28,980 nt of DNA, from the IMG/VR virus record IMGVR_UViG_3300044953_000313, positions 1-28,980 of that record. One strand, 5' to 3'. The notes below the pieces were generated by a model. The model searched no databases, was not told the DNA's origin, and saw nothing but the letters and a program-made list of their open reading frames with translations. The DNA is from a virus. Positions 1-7,073 of this stretch are shown piece after piece. The position numbers were made by a program, and so were the translations under genes. Numbering within the stretch: position 1 is the stretch's first letter; each line of letters starts with the position of its first letter.

Positions 1-2
1 CG

Positions 3-1070
3 ACGACAGGCACGGCAACGTCGGGTGTCGGTGAGGCCGAGATTGGGCTGCAACACATTCCCGTAGTCAGGAACACTTCTACCGGGACGTTCAATTGGTC
101 GGACATTATCGGCCTCAGATCCGCCCCGACCATCAGTGCAGCAGCCAGCGGCACCACGACGGTCACGAATCGCTATGGCGTCGTCGTCGCGGACGTAACC
201 AAGGCCGCAGCGGGCGGCACCGAGACGGTGACCACCAACATCGGCGTGGACATCGCGGCGCTCTCGACGGCGACCACCAACATCGGCATCCGCAACGCGG
301 ACACGACCGTTTACGTGCCGATCACGACCACGGTCGGCGCCGCGTTCACCCTTACCGCGTCGGAAACCTTGCAGCGTGTAGATGCTACCGCCGCTCGTTC
401 ATCGAGCACGACGACGGCGATCAACGACGGCATCGCAGACGGTCAGATGTTCACGATCATGAACACCGACACGACCGACAACATCACCGTGCTCGACAAC
501 GCCAACACGGTGCTCGGCGTAGATTGCGTGCTGAAGCCGGGAGATACGCTGACCGTCATCTGGGACAACACGAACTCAAACTGGAACAAGGTCAACTGCT
601 CCGGGGACGACGCGCGGCAGACCAAGCGGATGTCGGCGTCACAGGCTCTGAGTTCCACGACGCTCGCCAACATCACCGACCTGTCGTCCTTCAACATGGT
701 CGCTGCCGGTAATTACCTCATCACCGGGCGCATCCTCTACTCTACCAGTGTTGCTGGGGCCGACATCGCGCTTGGATTCGATCTGTCGTCATCGACCAGC
801 TCGACCATCGCCGTGACCACGGTCTGTCAGATTACGGACCCCGCCGCAGGCAACTCGGCAACAAGCGCATGGGAGATCCACAACGCCGATGCGACAAAGC
901 TGCTATCGTCTGACTCGGCTGGCCCACTGAGCAATCTCGCGTGCCTCGTCAACGGCTACATCAAGAACGGCACGTCCGCCGGAACCCTCGCGGTGCAGGG
1001 TGCCACCAACACCGCCGGTACGACGACAATCGAAATCTCGTCCTTCATCGTGCTGGAGAGAGTGTCATGA
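3..1070 (+). CDS. Fibre-like structural protein, 5' end outside window
   Basis: The frame is open from the left edge, so the N-terminus is missing and 355 codons remain. The protein is rich in Thr, Ser, Ala, Asn and Gly with alternating short beta-like stretches (e.g. residues around VTNRYGVVVADVTKAA) and no enzymatic motif. That composition, plus its place directly upstream of a lysis cassette, resembles the distal part of phage tail fibre, spike or other surface proteins; this is inference from context. The C-terminal half (from about position 630) looks like a separate beta-rich domain and could be a head-binding, trimerisation or carbohydrate-binding fold. The TGA overlaps the ATG of the next gene (ATGA at 1067-1070), suggesting translational coupling. 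It could instead be a decoration protein. Confidence 0.6.
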   Translation, partial: TTGTATSGVGEAEIGLQHIPVVRNTSTGTFNWSDIIGLRSAPTISAAASGTTTVTNRYGVVVADVTKAAAGGTETVTTNIGVDIAALSTATTNIGIRNADTTVYVPITTTVGAAFTLTASETLQRVDATAARSSSTTTAINDGIADGQMFTIMNTDTTDNITVLDNANTVLGVDCVLKPGDTLTVIWDNTNSNWNKVNCSGDDARQTKRMSASQALSSTTLANITDLSSFNMVAAGNYLITGRILYSTSVAGADIALGFDLSSSTSSTIAVTTVCQITDPAAGNSATSAWEIHNADATKLLSSDSAGPLSNLACLVNGYIKNGTSAGTLAVQGATNTAGTTTIEISSFIVLERVS

Positions 1071-1579
1071 AGCATCTGATCGCGATGATGGGTGTGTTGC
1101 TCCTCGGCGGATCGGTGTATGCGACCGACTTTTCGCTCTTCCCCGAGGGAGGGCGCACCCCGCTCCAGAAATGCATCCGGCGCTGCGAGAAACTCTACCC
1201 ACCGAAGCCAACACCGGCGCCCACCGTCGTGCCGCCCACGCACACATTCGGCAAGACGTGCGACTACGAGCTGCGCACCAGCCGGACCATTGTGTTCGAT
1301 GCGGGCGCCACGGAGCCGACGCTCATCTGCCACACCCCCGACCCGAGCGCGCAGAACCCGCCGCCGTTCCTCGAGCTCCAGTCCCAGAACCACGGCAACG
1401 CCTCGTGCGCCGACTACTGGCTCCAGATGTACAGCCCAACCGGTGCCATCTCGGAGCCATCGCGTGGCGCGCAGCCGGGTGCGGTGATGCAACGTACGAC
1501 TGGCCGTTACGTGATCGCGGTAGAGCTACGTCAGGCCAGCAACCAAGCGTGTTCGACGCTGACCTTCACGGTGCGATGA
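1067..1579 (+). CDS. Secreted 170-aa hypothetical protein in the lysis cassette
   Basis: It begins with a clear signal peptide: Lys3, a hydrophobic core of about residues 4-14, then a likely cleavage after SVYA (residue 19). There is no lipobox cysteine. The mature part has a Pro-rich linker around residues 45-60 and a C-terminal domain with several Cys (including CIRRC near the N-terminus and CADYW, CSTLTF later) that could form periplasmic disulfides. Start and stop both overlap neighbours by four bases, so it sits in the fibre-lysis operon. The family is not recognised. Periplasmic location and position suggest a role in lysis (outer-membrane disruption or spanin-like) or in host-envelope modification, but no such domain is visible. 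Confidence 0.65.
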   Translation: MKHLIAMMGVLLLGGSVYATDFSLFPEGGRTPLQKCIRRCEKLYPPKPTPAPTVVPPTHTFGKTCDYELRTSRTIVFDAGATEPTLICHTPDPSAQNPPPFLELQSQNHGNASCADYWLQMYSPTGAISEPSRGAQPGAVMQRTTGRYVIAVELRQASNQACSTLTFTVR

Positions 1580-1653
1580 TGGTTGAGGCTGCGCTCTGGG
1601 GCTGTGTGCTCGCCTTTGGGCTTGCATACGTCGTCTGGTGGGCCGGACGATGA
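1576..1653 (+). CDS. 25-aa single-pass membrane peptide, holin-like
   Basis: This tiny ORF starts at an ATGATG in the stop of the secreted-protein gene and ends in an ATGA shared with the lysozyme gene, so it is coupled on both sides. The peptide (MMVEAALWGCVLAFGLAYVV plus a short WWAGR tail) is almost entirely one hydrophobic helix with a basic C-terminus, giving an N-out/C-in or reverse single span. Position immediately before an endolysin suggests a very small holin or a holin regulator. At 25 residues it is shorter than usual holins, so it could be a chance ORF, but the perfect stop/start overlaps on both sides argue that it is translated. Confidence 0.5.
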   Translation: MMVEAALWGCVLAFGLAYVVWWAGR

Positions 1654-2099
1654 CAGCGCCCGTGAATGACGCCACGGTGGACCTCGTGAAGCAGTACGAG
1701 GGGCTGCGGCTGGAGGCGTATCGCTGCGCGGCCGGGAAGTGGACCATCGGCTACGGGCATACGCGGGGCGTATCCGAGGGCGACGCGATCACCGAAGCCG
1801 AGGCCGAGGTGATGCTGGCGGTTGATATCACCGACGCGGCGGCGCACGTTGACCGCCTGATCTCGGCCACGCTGAACGAGAACCAGCGCGGCGCGCTGAC
1901 GTCCTTCGTGTTCAACGTGGGATCCGGCGCGTTCGCGTCGAGCACGCTGCGCAGGCGCCTCAACGAAGGGAATTACGACGCCGTACCGTCCGAGCTCCGG
2001 CGTTGGACAAGGGGGCGGCACCCACTTACCAGAAAACCTGTCGATCTACCGGGGCTGGTGCGCCGTCGCGCGGCCGAGATCGAGCTATGGAGTCGGTGA
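1650..2099 (+). CDS. Endolysin, GH24 lysozyme (T4/RrrD type)
   Basis: This 149-aa muramidase cleaves the beta-1,4 bond between MurNAc and GlcNAc in peptidoglycan. The GH24 active-site block is plain: E17, C26 and T32 in the spacing E-x8-(D/C)-x5-T, followed by IGYGHT. Here the usual Asp is Cys, a known natural variant in phage lysozymes. Downstream motifs NENQRGALTSFVFNVG and a final LPGLVRRRAAEIELW match the family helices. Length is typical of single-domain phage lysozymes and there is no signal peptide or SAR segment, so release through a holin is expected. The ATG at 1650 is chosen because it overlaps the preceding stop; an in-frame GTG at 1638 would add four residues. The stop overlaps the next ATG (TGATG). 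Confidence 0.93.
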   Translation: MTAPVNDATVDLVKQYEGLRLEAYRCAAGKWTIGYGHTRGVSEGDAITEAEAEVMLAVDITDAAAHVDRLISATLNENQRGALTSFVFNVGSGAFASSTLRRRLNEGNYDAVPSELRRWTRGRHPLTRKPVDLPGLVRRRAAEIELWSR

Positions 2100-2392
2100 T
2101 GCTGAAGGAAGCCTTTGATTTCTTGGCGCAGAAGGGGCTTCTGAGCCCGGTGATCCTCGCCGCCGCGATGGTGGCGGTGGTCTACTTCCAGTCCGGCGTG
2201 GACACGGAGCAGCGTGACACGCTAGAGGACTTGAAGGCGCAGGACCGGATCATCACGTCCCAGATACAGCAGACAAGTGAGAACCTGAAGATCACGGCTG
2301 CGCTGCTGAACCGGATCGACGAGCAGGGCACGAAGCACGAGTTGGCGGCGCGAGAGAGGGATCTCTCCCGTCGGGAACCGGCCGGCAAGTAG
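2099..2392 (+). CDS. 97-aa membrane/coiled-coil protein, lysis-associated (holin or i-spanin-like)
   Basis: Starting at the ATG that overlaps the lysozyme stop, the product has a short amphipathic N-terminus, one membrane span (about residues 15-30, LSPVILAAAMVAVVYF), then a charged helical tail of about 65 residues (DTEQRDTLEDLKAQDRI...) that ends in basic residues. A single N-terminal span followed by a coiled coil is the layout of inner-membrane spanins (Rz) and of some holins. No embedded second reading frame for an Rz1-type lipoprotein was recognised. Position after an endolysin supports a lysis role; exact class is unresolved. An ATG at 2087 would add four residues. Confidence 0.65.
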   Translation: MLKEAFDFLAQKGLLSPVILAAAMVAVVYFQSGVDTEQRDTLEDLKAQDRIITSQIQQTSENLKITAALLNRIDEQGTKHELAARERDLSRREPAGK

Positions 2393-2451
2393 CGTGCCAC
2401 ACTTCGGCACAACTCTTGCGGTAGGCCCGGTTTAGGAGTATAGGGGGAATC

Positions 2452-2628
2452 GTGAAGCCTTATAGTGGGATGAAGCGCAGCACGCACAAGGAGTGCGCGT
2501 ACGGCATCGCTGGCAAGTCGTTCATGGCGCAGCCGAAGGTCGTTCAGAACCGGAAGCAGGGGCACCTGGAGCGCCCGCCGTCGCAGGAGCTTGCCGTGGG
2601 GCTCAAGGGTCGGGAAATCACCCGTTGA
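2452..2628 (+). CDS. 58-aa basic hypothetical protein
   Basis: A short ORF starting at GTG 2452 with strong purine-rich ribosome-binding sequence just upstream (TTAGGAG and AGGGGG around 2431-2447). The product is Lys/Arg/Gln-rich (VKPYSGMKRSTHKECAYGI at the start) with a single Cys and no membrane segment. Its TGA overlaps a TTG start of the next gene (TTGA at 2625-2628), which supports translation. It opens the head-gene block after a 59-bp gap following the lysis genes. Family not recognised; it may be a minor head protein. Confidence 0.55.
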   Translation: MKPYSGMKRSTHKECAYGIAGKSFMAQPKVVQNRKQGHLERPPSQELAVGLKGREITR

Positions 2629-3161
2629 AGCTCAAGCACCTCCAGCTCGTTGAGGACGACTCCCGCGTCGTCGCAGGCGAGACCCGCGAGACGTGGGAGG
2701 ACGCCATCGCGGCGTACTTCTCCCGACGCAAGAAGTCTCTGGAGGCCGACTACGCCGGCAAGGCCAGCTTCGACCGCTCGGCTGTCCGGCTACAGGCGAA
2801 GGCTCTGCCCGAGATCCTGCGACTCCTGACGCGCGGCGTTATGTCGATCCCCGACAAGCCGACGCTTATCGAGCGACGGGATGACGAGGACTCGACGGAT
2901 CATATCGTCCGGCTTGCGACCCTCCTGACGCCCCCCGGCTGGCAGGAGCACGTCCGTCCGGTGTTGCTGGAGCGTCGCGCCACGGCCATGTCCGAGGCGT
3001 TCGACGAGAAGGACGAGGAAGCGAACGTCGCTCTCATCACCGAGATCGACTATCTGCTGCGTTTCCTGACGACCACCGACTCGCAAGGGTCGGCGGCAAG
3101 GATGCAGCGACGCGGGATGTCGCCCCGCGCAGCCAAGCAGCTCCGCGAGGCGGCTATGTAG
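2625..3161 (+). CDS. 178-aa helical hypothetical protein upstream of scaffold
   Basis: The frame continues upstream, but the TTG at 2625 overlapping the previous stop is the most likely start, and codons before it are antisense-like. The product is charged and helical, with segments such as TWEDAIAAYFSRRKK and a C-terminal basic stretch (MQRRGMSPRAAKQLREAAM). No catalytic motif is visible. Placed directly before scaffold and capsid genes, it is probably a head-assembly protein. The sequence at its stop (TATGTAG at 3155-3161) is part of an element repeated at two other gene starts. Confidence 0.6.
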   Translation: MKLKHLQLVEDDSRVVAGETRETWEDAIAAYFSRRKKSLEADYAGKASFDRSAVRLQAKALPEILRLLTRGVMSIPDKPTLIERRDDEDSTDHIVRLATLLTPPGWQEHVRPVLLERRATAMSEAFDEKDEEANVALITEIDYLLRFLTTTDSQGSAARMQRRGMSPRAAKQLREAAM

Positions 3162-3167
3162 AGTGGC
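3143..3167 (+). promoter_or_regulatory. TATGTAG start element, copy 1 (scaffold)
   Basis: GAGG at 3147-3150, then TATGTAG (3155-3161), one base, GTGGC. Here the ATG is the last codon of the previous gene and is out of frame with the scaffold start. Confidence 0.6.
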
Positions 3168-3915
3168 GGAGGTAGCCCAGTCCGAGGTCATCACCAGGGA
3201 TGACTTCGTGGCGTTCCAGCAGCAGGTGGCGGATTTTGCGCAGGCGCAGGCCCGCGAACTCCACGAACTGAAGCAGCGCGCAGCGCAGTCGGCACAGCAG
3301 GCACAACAGCCGCCGCTCCCGCCGGACGTTGACGATAAGCTTGACAATAAGCTCCGCGAGGAGATCCAAAGAAACCCGCGTCGGTACACGGCCGAGGTCG
3401 TCGCAATCGCGAAGAAGCAGGCGCGCGACGACATCATGGCGGAGATCCAGAGGGATCAGCTCGCCCGCGATCAGCAGGCGGCTGTCGGTGCCTTCTGGAG
3501 CCAGTTCTACGGTTACAACACCGACCTTCAGGCGTGGCAGGGCGAGATCGCGAGGCACTTCTCGCAGACCAACCCCGACTTGGATCTGTCCCTGCGTGCG
3601 AATTGGGCTGCGGACCAGGTGCGCGCCCAGCTCGGTGAGACGGTCAAGGCGATGCGTGCGCAAGAGGAGCGTCAGAAACGCGGTGCGCGGCAGGCTGCCA
3701 GTGCGCCGGGCAACATGGCGCTGCCGCCGATGGCGCAGGACGCCCAGGTGTCGAATGAGCCGGAGCGCGTGTCCGCGAAGGACGCGCTCATTGATGCGAT
3801 TTCGGAACACGAAGCTGCTCGGGCGAAGCGGATGTGGGACAAGATCGATACGCCCGATTACAGGGCCGCAGCCCGCGACCGTGCTGCGCGAGTCGTTCTT
3901 CAGAGGAGCGCCTAA
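3163..3915 (+). CDS. Putative capsid scaffold protein
   Basis: This 250-aa protein immediately upstream of the major capsid gene is Gln/Ala/Arg-rich and strongly helical. A coiled-coil N-terminus (about residues 10-48, FQQQVADFAQAQARELHELK) leads through a Pro-rich hinge (QPPLPPD) to further charged helices and a Lys/Arg-rich C-terminus, the region by which scaffolds usually grip coat protein. There are no enzymatic motifs. Composition, size and order (scaffold then coat) match phage scaffolding proteins; the identity is inferred from these. Translation starts at GTG 3163, twelve bases after a GAGG, with an ATG-TAG between. Confidence 0.65.
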   Translation: MAEVAQSEVITRDDFVAFQQQVADFAQAQARELHELKQRAAQSAQQAQQPPLPPDVDDKLDNKLREEIQRNPRRYTAEVVAIAKKQARDDIMAEIQRDQLARDQQAAVGAFWSQFYGYNTDLQAWQGEIARHFSQTNPDLDLSLRANWAADQVRAQLGETVKAMRAQEERQKRGARQAASAPGNMALPPMAQDAQVSNEPERVSAKDALIDAISEHEAARAKRMWDKIDTPDYRAAARDRAARVVLQRSA

Positions 3916-3925
3916 GCACGGCGCG

Positions 3926-3945
3926 CGTGGCCTCGTCGGGCCGCG
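3926..3945 (+). other. 7-bp hairpin with TCGTCG loop, upstream of capsid gene
   Basis: CGTGGCC and GGCCGCG (one G-U pair) enclose TCGTCG. It follows the scaffold stop by about ten bases. No U-tract, so not an ordinary terminator. A comparable hairpin with the same loop occurs at 11470-11487. Confidence 0.55.
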
Positions 3946-3963
3946 AAAGCAAACGCAAGAGCA

Positions 3964-3988
3964 CCACGGGGTGGCATATGTAGGTGGC
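3964..3988 (+). promoter_or_regulatory. TATGTAG start element, copy 2 (major capsid)
   Basis: CCACGGGGTGG, then TATGTAG (3977-3983) directly followed by GTGGC. The SD-like GGGG sits six bases from the ATG but twelve from the GTG of the capsid gene. Confidence 0.6.
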
Positions 3989-4958
3989 TGGTCTTAGCTG
4001 GAACAACTCCACTGAAAGGCTGTGGTCAAACAATACCCTGTCGCGCAAGTTCCGCGCGATGGGACAGCCGATGGTTCGCTATCGTCAGTTCTGCGACAAA
4101 GACCCGCAGTACGGCAAGCGTAGCGGCCAGACTCTCCTGTTCAACAAGCGCGGCAACGCGAGCGGCACGGCGGTCGGTGGTCGGATCATCGGCATCGGGC
4201 AGCCCATTCCGCGCGGCAACTTCACGACCACGCAGGGTCAGTGCGTTGCGTACCCGTCAGGCTACGCGATCCCGTGGGACGAGGAGTTCGAGACGTTCTC
4301 CGAGTTCGAGGTCCGCGACCCGATCTCGGCGGCGCTCACCGACGACATGGTGAAGGCGCTGGACTGGCGTGCGTGGGATCAGTTCGACGAGACGGACGTG
4401 GCCTACACGCCGACCGGTGCCGTCGATACGCCGGACAAACTGTGGACCGTGAATGGCGCGACCCCCGCGAGTTCGGCGACGCGCGACTGGCAGCTCTGGG
4501 ACTTCAAGAACTGCATCGACGCACTGAAGAAGGGCGCTTACGACTCAAACGCGTCGAAGCCCGTCCCCCCGTGGGATGGCGTCAATTACATCTGCATCGG
4601 CGGCGTCGATGCGCTGCGCGCCCTGAAGGACGATCCTGACTGGGAGAAGGCGCAGTACTACGGCGACCCCGAGAAGCTGTTCTCTGGTGAGACGGGCCGC
4701 ATCTACACGGGTCGCTGCATCGAGGACAACCACCTCGCCAGCACCATCAACGGCTACAAGGGCGAGGCCGTCATCTTCGGTGCCGACGCGGTCATGGAGT
4801 GCGTCGCGACGCCGGAGGAGATCCGCGAGGGCATCCCCGGCGACTTCGGACGCGACATGGCGCTGGCGTGGTACTACCTCGGCGGCTTCAAGTGCATCTG
4901 GGATTACTCGTCGGATGCCGACAACCGGATCATCAAGATCCGTGGCACCGCGAACTAG
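3984..4958 (+). CDS. Major capsid protein (N4 gp56/P22-coat-like)
   Basis: A 324-aa protein that forms the icosahedral shell. Recognisable features are an N-terminal arm with aromatic/basic residues, a central segment GKRSGQTLLFNKRGNASG leading into a beta-rich region (YPSGYAIPWDEEFETFSEFE), a helix DPISAALTDDMVKALDWRAW, and a C-terminal DRIIKIRG-like strand (here NRIIKIRGTA). This pattern resembles the N4-gp56/P22-like coat family with HK97 fold; family naming is from memory, the role is also supported by the upstream scaffold. The start is GTG 3984, preceded in frame by ATG-TAG (3978-3983). Upstream of it is a 7-bp hairpin (3926-3945). It is followed by a separate SD-led head gene. Confidence 0.85.
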   Translation: MAGLSWNNSTERLWSNNTLSRKFRAMGQPMVRYRQFCDKDPQYGKRSGQTLLFNKRGNASGTAVGGRIIGIGQPIPRGNFTTTQGQCVAYPSGYAIPWDEEFETFSEFEVRDPISAALTDDMVKALDWRAWDQFDETDVAYTPTGAVDTPDKLWTVNGATPASSATRDWQLWDFKNCIDALKKGAYDSNASKPVPPWDGVNYICIGGVDALRALKDDPDWEKAQYYGDPEKLFSGETGRIYTGRCIEDNHLASTINGYKGEAVIFGADAVMECVATPEEIREGIPGDFGRDMALAWYYLGGFKCIWDYSSDADNRIIKIRGTAN

Positions 4959-4986
4959 GGCGCCGGAAGGAGCTTAGGAGCAAGTC

Positions 4987-5484
4987 ATGGCAGAGCAGAG
5001 TTACAGCAGCCTCCGGTCAGTGATGCACACGGCCGCGCTGCCAATCGGCAGCGGCGACACGAACAACGCCGACAGCCTGAACTACACGTTCGGGCTGGCG
5101 TCCAAGGTCACCGGGATCGTGGTGGCCGTGCAGCAGGCGGTGACCGGTGGCACGGCGGTCATCACCGCGCGGCGGCAGATCACGCCGCTGTCCACCACGT
5201 CGCAGATTACCATCGGCACCGTCCCCGTCGCGACCACATGGACGGCCGGCTCGGTTGCCTATGTGGACTGCAACGACTGGGGCGACACCGACTTCAACCC
5301 CGGCGAGTCGATTCTCCTCGAGGTGACGACTCTCGACTCGGGCGCGGCTGGCGATGTCATCCTCGGCATCACCTTCTTTGAGTACCCGGTGCGCGCCATC
5401 ACCGATGCGTACACCTCGGCGTCCACGAAGCCCATCTCTGGCGGCAACGGCTCGCTCTACGTCAGCGCCGGCTCGGAGAGCTGA
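4987..5484 (+). CDS. Beta-rich head protein, possible capsid decoration protein
   Basis: A 165-aa protein with good ribosome-binding sequence (AGGAGC...AGGAGC before ATG 4987). It is Thr/Gly/Val-rich with alternating beta strands (ITARRQITPLSTTSQITIGT; GAAGDVILGITFFEYPV) and no enzymatic motif, signal or membrane segment. Located right after the capsid gene, it is likely a capsid accessory/decoration or head-tail protein. Family not recognised. Its TGA overlaps the next ATG (TGATG). Confidence 0.6.
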   Translation: MAEQSYSSLRSVMHTAALPIGSGDTNNADSLNYTFGLASKVTGIVVAVQQAVTGGTAVITARRQITPLSTTSQITIGTVPVATTWTAGSVAYVDCNDWGDTDFNPGESILLEVTTLDSGAAGDVILGITFFEYPVRAITDAYTSASTKPISGGNGSLYVSAGSES

Positions 5485-5756
5485 TGCCTGACGATCTGGG
5501 CAAGCAGGGCTCGCGACCGGGCTCTACGTTCCAAGATATGCGTGCGAAGGCGCGGGCGGGGTCGCTCGCCGGGAAGTCATATCCCGGTGATGCGCTCCGC
5601 GCCGGCCCGAGCACCGCATCCGAGGGAGCGAAGGCCGCTCGCGTGGGGCAGGGCTCCGGCGTCGTCAAGCGTTCGCCCGTCGGTACGCCCAACACGGGCA
5701 ACAGCCCGTACGAGCGTCAGAGCGGGCGGAAGCCGGGTGCTGAGAGTCTCGGGTGA
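5484..5756 (+). CDS. 90-aa low-complexity Gly/Ser/Arg protein
   Basis: Starts at the ATG overlapping the previous stop. The 90-aa product is predicted disordered, rich in Gly, Ser, Ala, Arg and Pro (e.g. KAARVGQGSGVVKRSPVGTP), basic, without membrane or catalytic features. Its stop overlaps a GTG start (GTGA). Disordered basic proteins in head blocks often act as minor capsid or DNA-contacting proteins, but no function can be assigned here. Confidence 0.55.
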   Translation: MPDDLGKQGSRPGSTFQDMRAKARAGSLAGKSYPGDALRAGPSTASEGAKAARVGQGSGVVKRSPVGTPNTGNSPYERQSGRKPGAESLG

Positions 5757-5935
5757 GTGCGTTCACTGAAGCCCTCGGGCAGCGGCGCCCCGGTCCAAAG
5801 ACGGAGCGTCGCGCCGCGAGGAACGAACACCTACTCCAGTGGGTGAAGCAGGGATATCGGACCATTGGCGAACCGAGGGGAAATCCGAGCGCGGGTGCAG
5901 AGAAACCTCGGCAGAGCCGGGGTGACGAGCACTGA
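5753..5935 (+). CDS. 60-aa basic hypothetical protein
   Basis: GTG 5753 overlaps the preceding stop, continuing the coupled series. The product is basic (RRPGPKTERRAARNEHLLQW) and may contain one helix around residues 20-35. Its last 23 codons overlap the start of the adaptor gene in another frame, a larger overlap than elsewhere in this operon, so the true extent is uncertain. It may serve mainly to carry ribosomes to the TTG start of the adaptor gene. Confidence 0.4.
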   Translation: MSAFTEALGQRRPGPKTERRAARNEHLLQWVKQGYRTIGEPRGNPSAGAEKPRQSRGDEH

Positions 5936-6590
5936 AAATACCGATGTAGACAACTGGATCGACTACACGATCCGCGAGGATCTCTGCGCCGACCACAACT
6001 GGGCCGGCATGGAGTTCACGCGGACGCGAACGCTGACGGCGTCCGTCGCGGACTACGCCTTCGCGAACGCGAGCACCTTCAAGGACTGCAAGTGGATCGC
6101 TATCCGGTACGCCTCGGGGCAGGACTACCAGATCCTGCCCGAGATCAGCCTCGACGCGCTGCACGACCACACGGTCTGGACCGAGCAGAGCGAGGGCTTC
6201 CCGCGCTGCTGGGCGCGCGATGGCAACGGCTACGTCCTGCGCCCGATCCCCGACGACACGTACGCCATGCGCGAACGGGTGTGGGAGTATCCGGCGGCAA
6301 TGACGACCGACAGCGGTGCCACCGGATCCAACTTCGCGACGGACTACTGGCCGAAGCTGGTGGAGTTCGGCGTCACGGCGCGCGGGTTCCTGTACTACGA
6401 CGAGCCCGAACTGTACACCCAGTGGCAGCAGGCGTATCTGAGCGAGCTGGGCAAGGCCGTGGCGGTGGATCGGAGGCGGTTGTCGCAGGCGCGGATGACC
6501 CTCAAGCCGAGCACGGTGGCGGGTCGTCCGACGCCGGGTCTGCCCGGCTTCGACATCGGCGCTCGCATCCCGCCGTACGGGTGGGTGTAA
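5865..6590 (+). CDS. Head-tail adaptor protein (SU10/podovirus adaptor-like)
   Basis: A 241-aa protein whose N-terminus (ANRGEIRARVQRNLGRAG then VDNWIDYTIREDLCADHNW) has the arrangement of phage head-tail adaptors: an R-rich first helix, a short loop, then a helix with WI and a hydrophobic/aromatic residue near D-HNW. These proteins bind below the portal and form the connection to the short tail. The C-terminal part (YLSELGKAVAVDRRRLSQAR) is a charged helix. The start is taken as TTG 5865, which begins the recognised N-terminus; no ATG is present upstream in frame. Order adaptor then tail hub fits the family. Confidence 0.7.
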   Translation: MANRGEIRARVQRNLGRAGVTSTENTDVDNWIDYTIREDLCADHNWAGMEFTRTRTLTASVADYAFANASTFKDCKWIAIRYASGQDYQILPEISLDALHDHTVWTEQSEGFPRCWARDGNGYVLRPIPDDTYAMRERVWEYPAAMTTDSGATGSNFATDYWPKLVEFGVTARGFLYYDEPELYTQWQQAYLSELGKAVAVDRRRLSQARMTLKPSTVAGRPTPGLPGFDIGARIPPYGWV

Positions 6591-7073
6591 GTGGACCCGG
6601 TTGCTGATGCACTGAACCGGCTGGCTGCGATCCTCGCCGGCAATGTTCGCGTCACGACGCTGGAGGGTGGCACCGGAAGGAACATCTTTCAGGGCTTCAT
6701 CGGGGACGCGATCACCGGGACCACGGCGGTCGTGGTCTGGACGCCGAATCCCGGCAAGCGGTACCGGCTGCGCGGATTTTCGATCACCGCCATCGTCAAG
6801 ACGGTTCTGGCTGCGGCGAACGTGGGCGTTCTCTACTTCCACGACTCATCGAACGCGCAATACGTCGTGGCGCCGTGCGGCTCGTTCGCGGCGACAGAGG
6901 CGGCGGGAACGATCATCACCGGCAGCGACTGCGGCTCGTTGACTGTGAATCTGCACGAGGGCGTGCGGGGGAGTGCGGTGGATACCACGCTCAAGCTTGG
7001 CGCGTCGCTGGACATCGGTGCCGGCGCGATCCGCTATTGCGGCGTGGTCTGGGGCGTGGAGGAGGACGGCTGA
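6591..7073 (+). CDS. 160-aa beta-rich hypothetical virion protein
   Basis: GTG 6591 follows the adaptor stop directly. After an N-terminal helix (DPVADALNRLAAIL) the protein is beta-rich with small and hydrophobic residues (TAVVVWTPNPGKRYRLRGFS; VNLHEGVRGSAVDTTLKLG), suggesting a jelly-roll or Ig-like structural domain. No known family is recognised. It lies between adaptor and tail hub, so a head-completion, tail or decoration function is plausible. Its stop overlaps the next ATG (TGATG at 7071-7075). Confidence 0.6.
   Translation: MDPVADALNRLAAILAGNVRVTTLEGGTGRNIFQGFIGDAITGTTAVVVWTPNPGKRYRLRGFSITAIVKTVLAAANVGVLYFHDSSNAQYVVAPCGSFAATEAAGTIITGSDCGSLTVNLHEGVRGSAVDTTLKLGASLDIGAGAIRYCGVVWGVEEDG

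Noticed and set aside
95-712. 205-codon frame rich in His, Arg and Asp
   Set aside because: Overlaps the fibre-like gene in another frame; low-complexity composition typical of a frame shadow.
2099-2392. Embedded Rz1-type lipoprotein within the TM/coiled-coil lysis gene
   Set aside because: I did not recognise an overlapping frame with a lipobox in this segment.
3978-3986. Possible recoding of UAG as a sense codon (in-frame ATG-TAG-GTG at capsid start)
   Set aside because: UAG is used as a sensible stop at 2390-2392, 3159-3161, 4956-4958 and 10153-10155, and the third copy of the element is out of frame, so recoding does not explain all three.
5763-6842. 359-codon open frame on the minus strand
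   Set aside because: Antisense to the adaptor gene and its neighbours; composition is His/Arg/Val shadow type.
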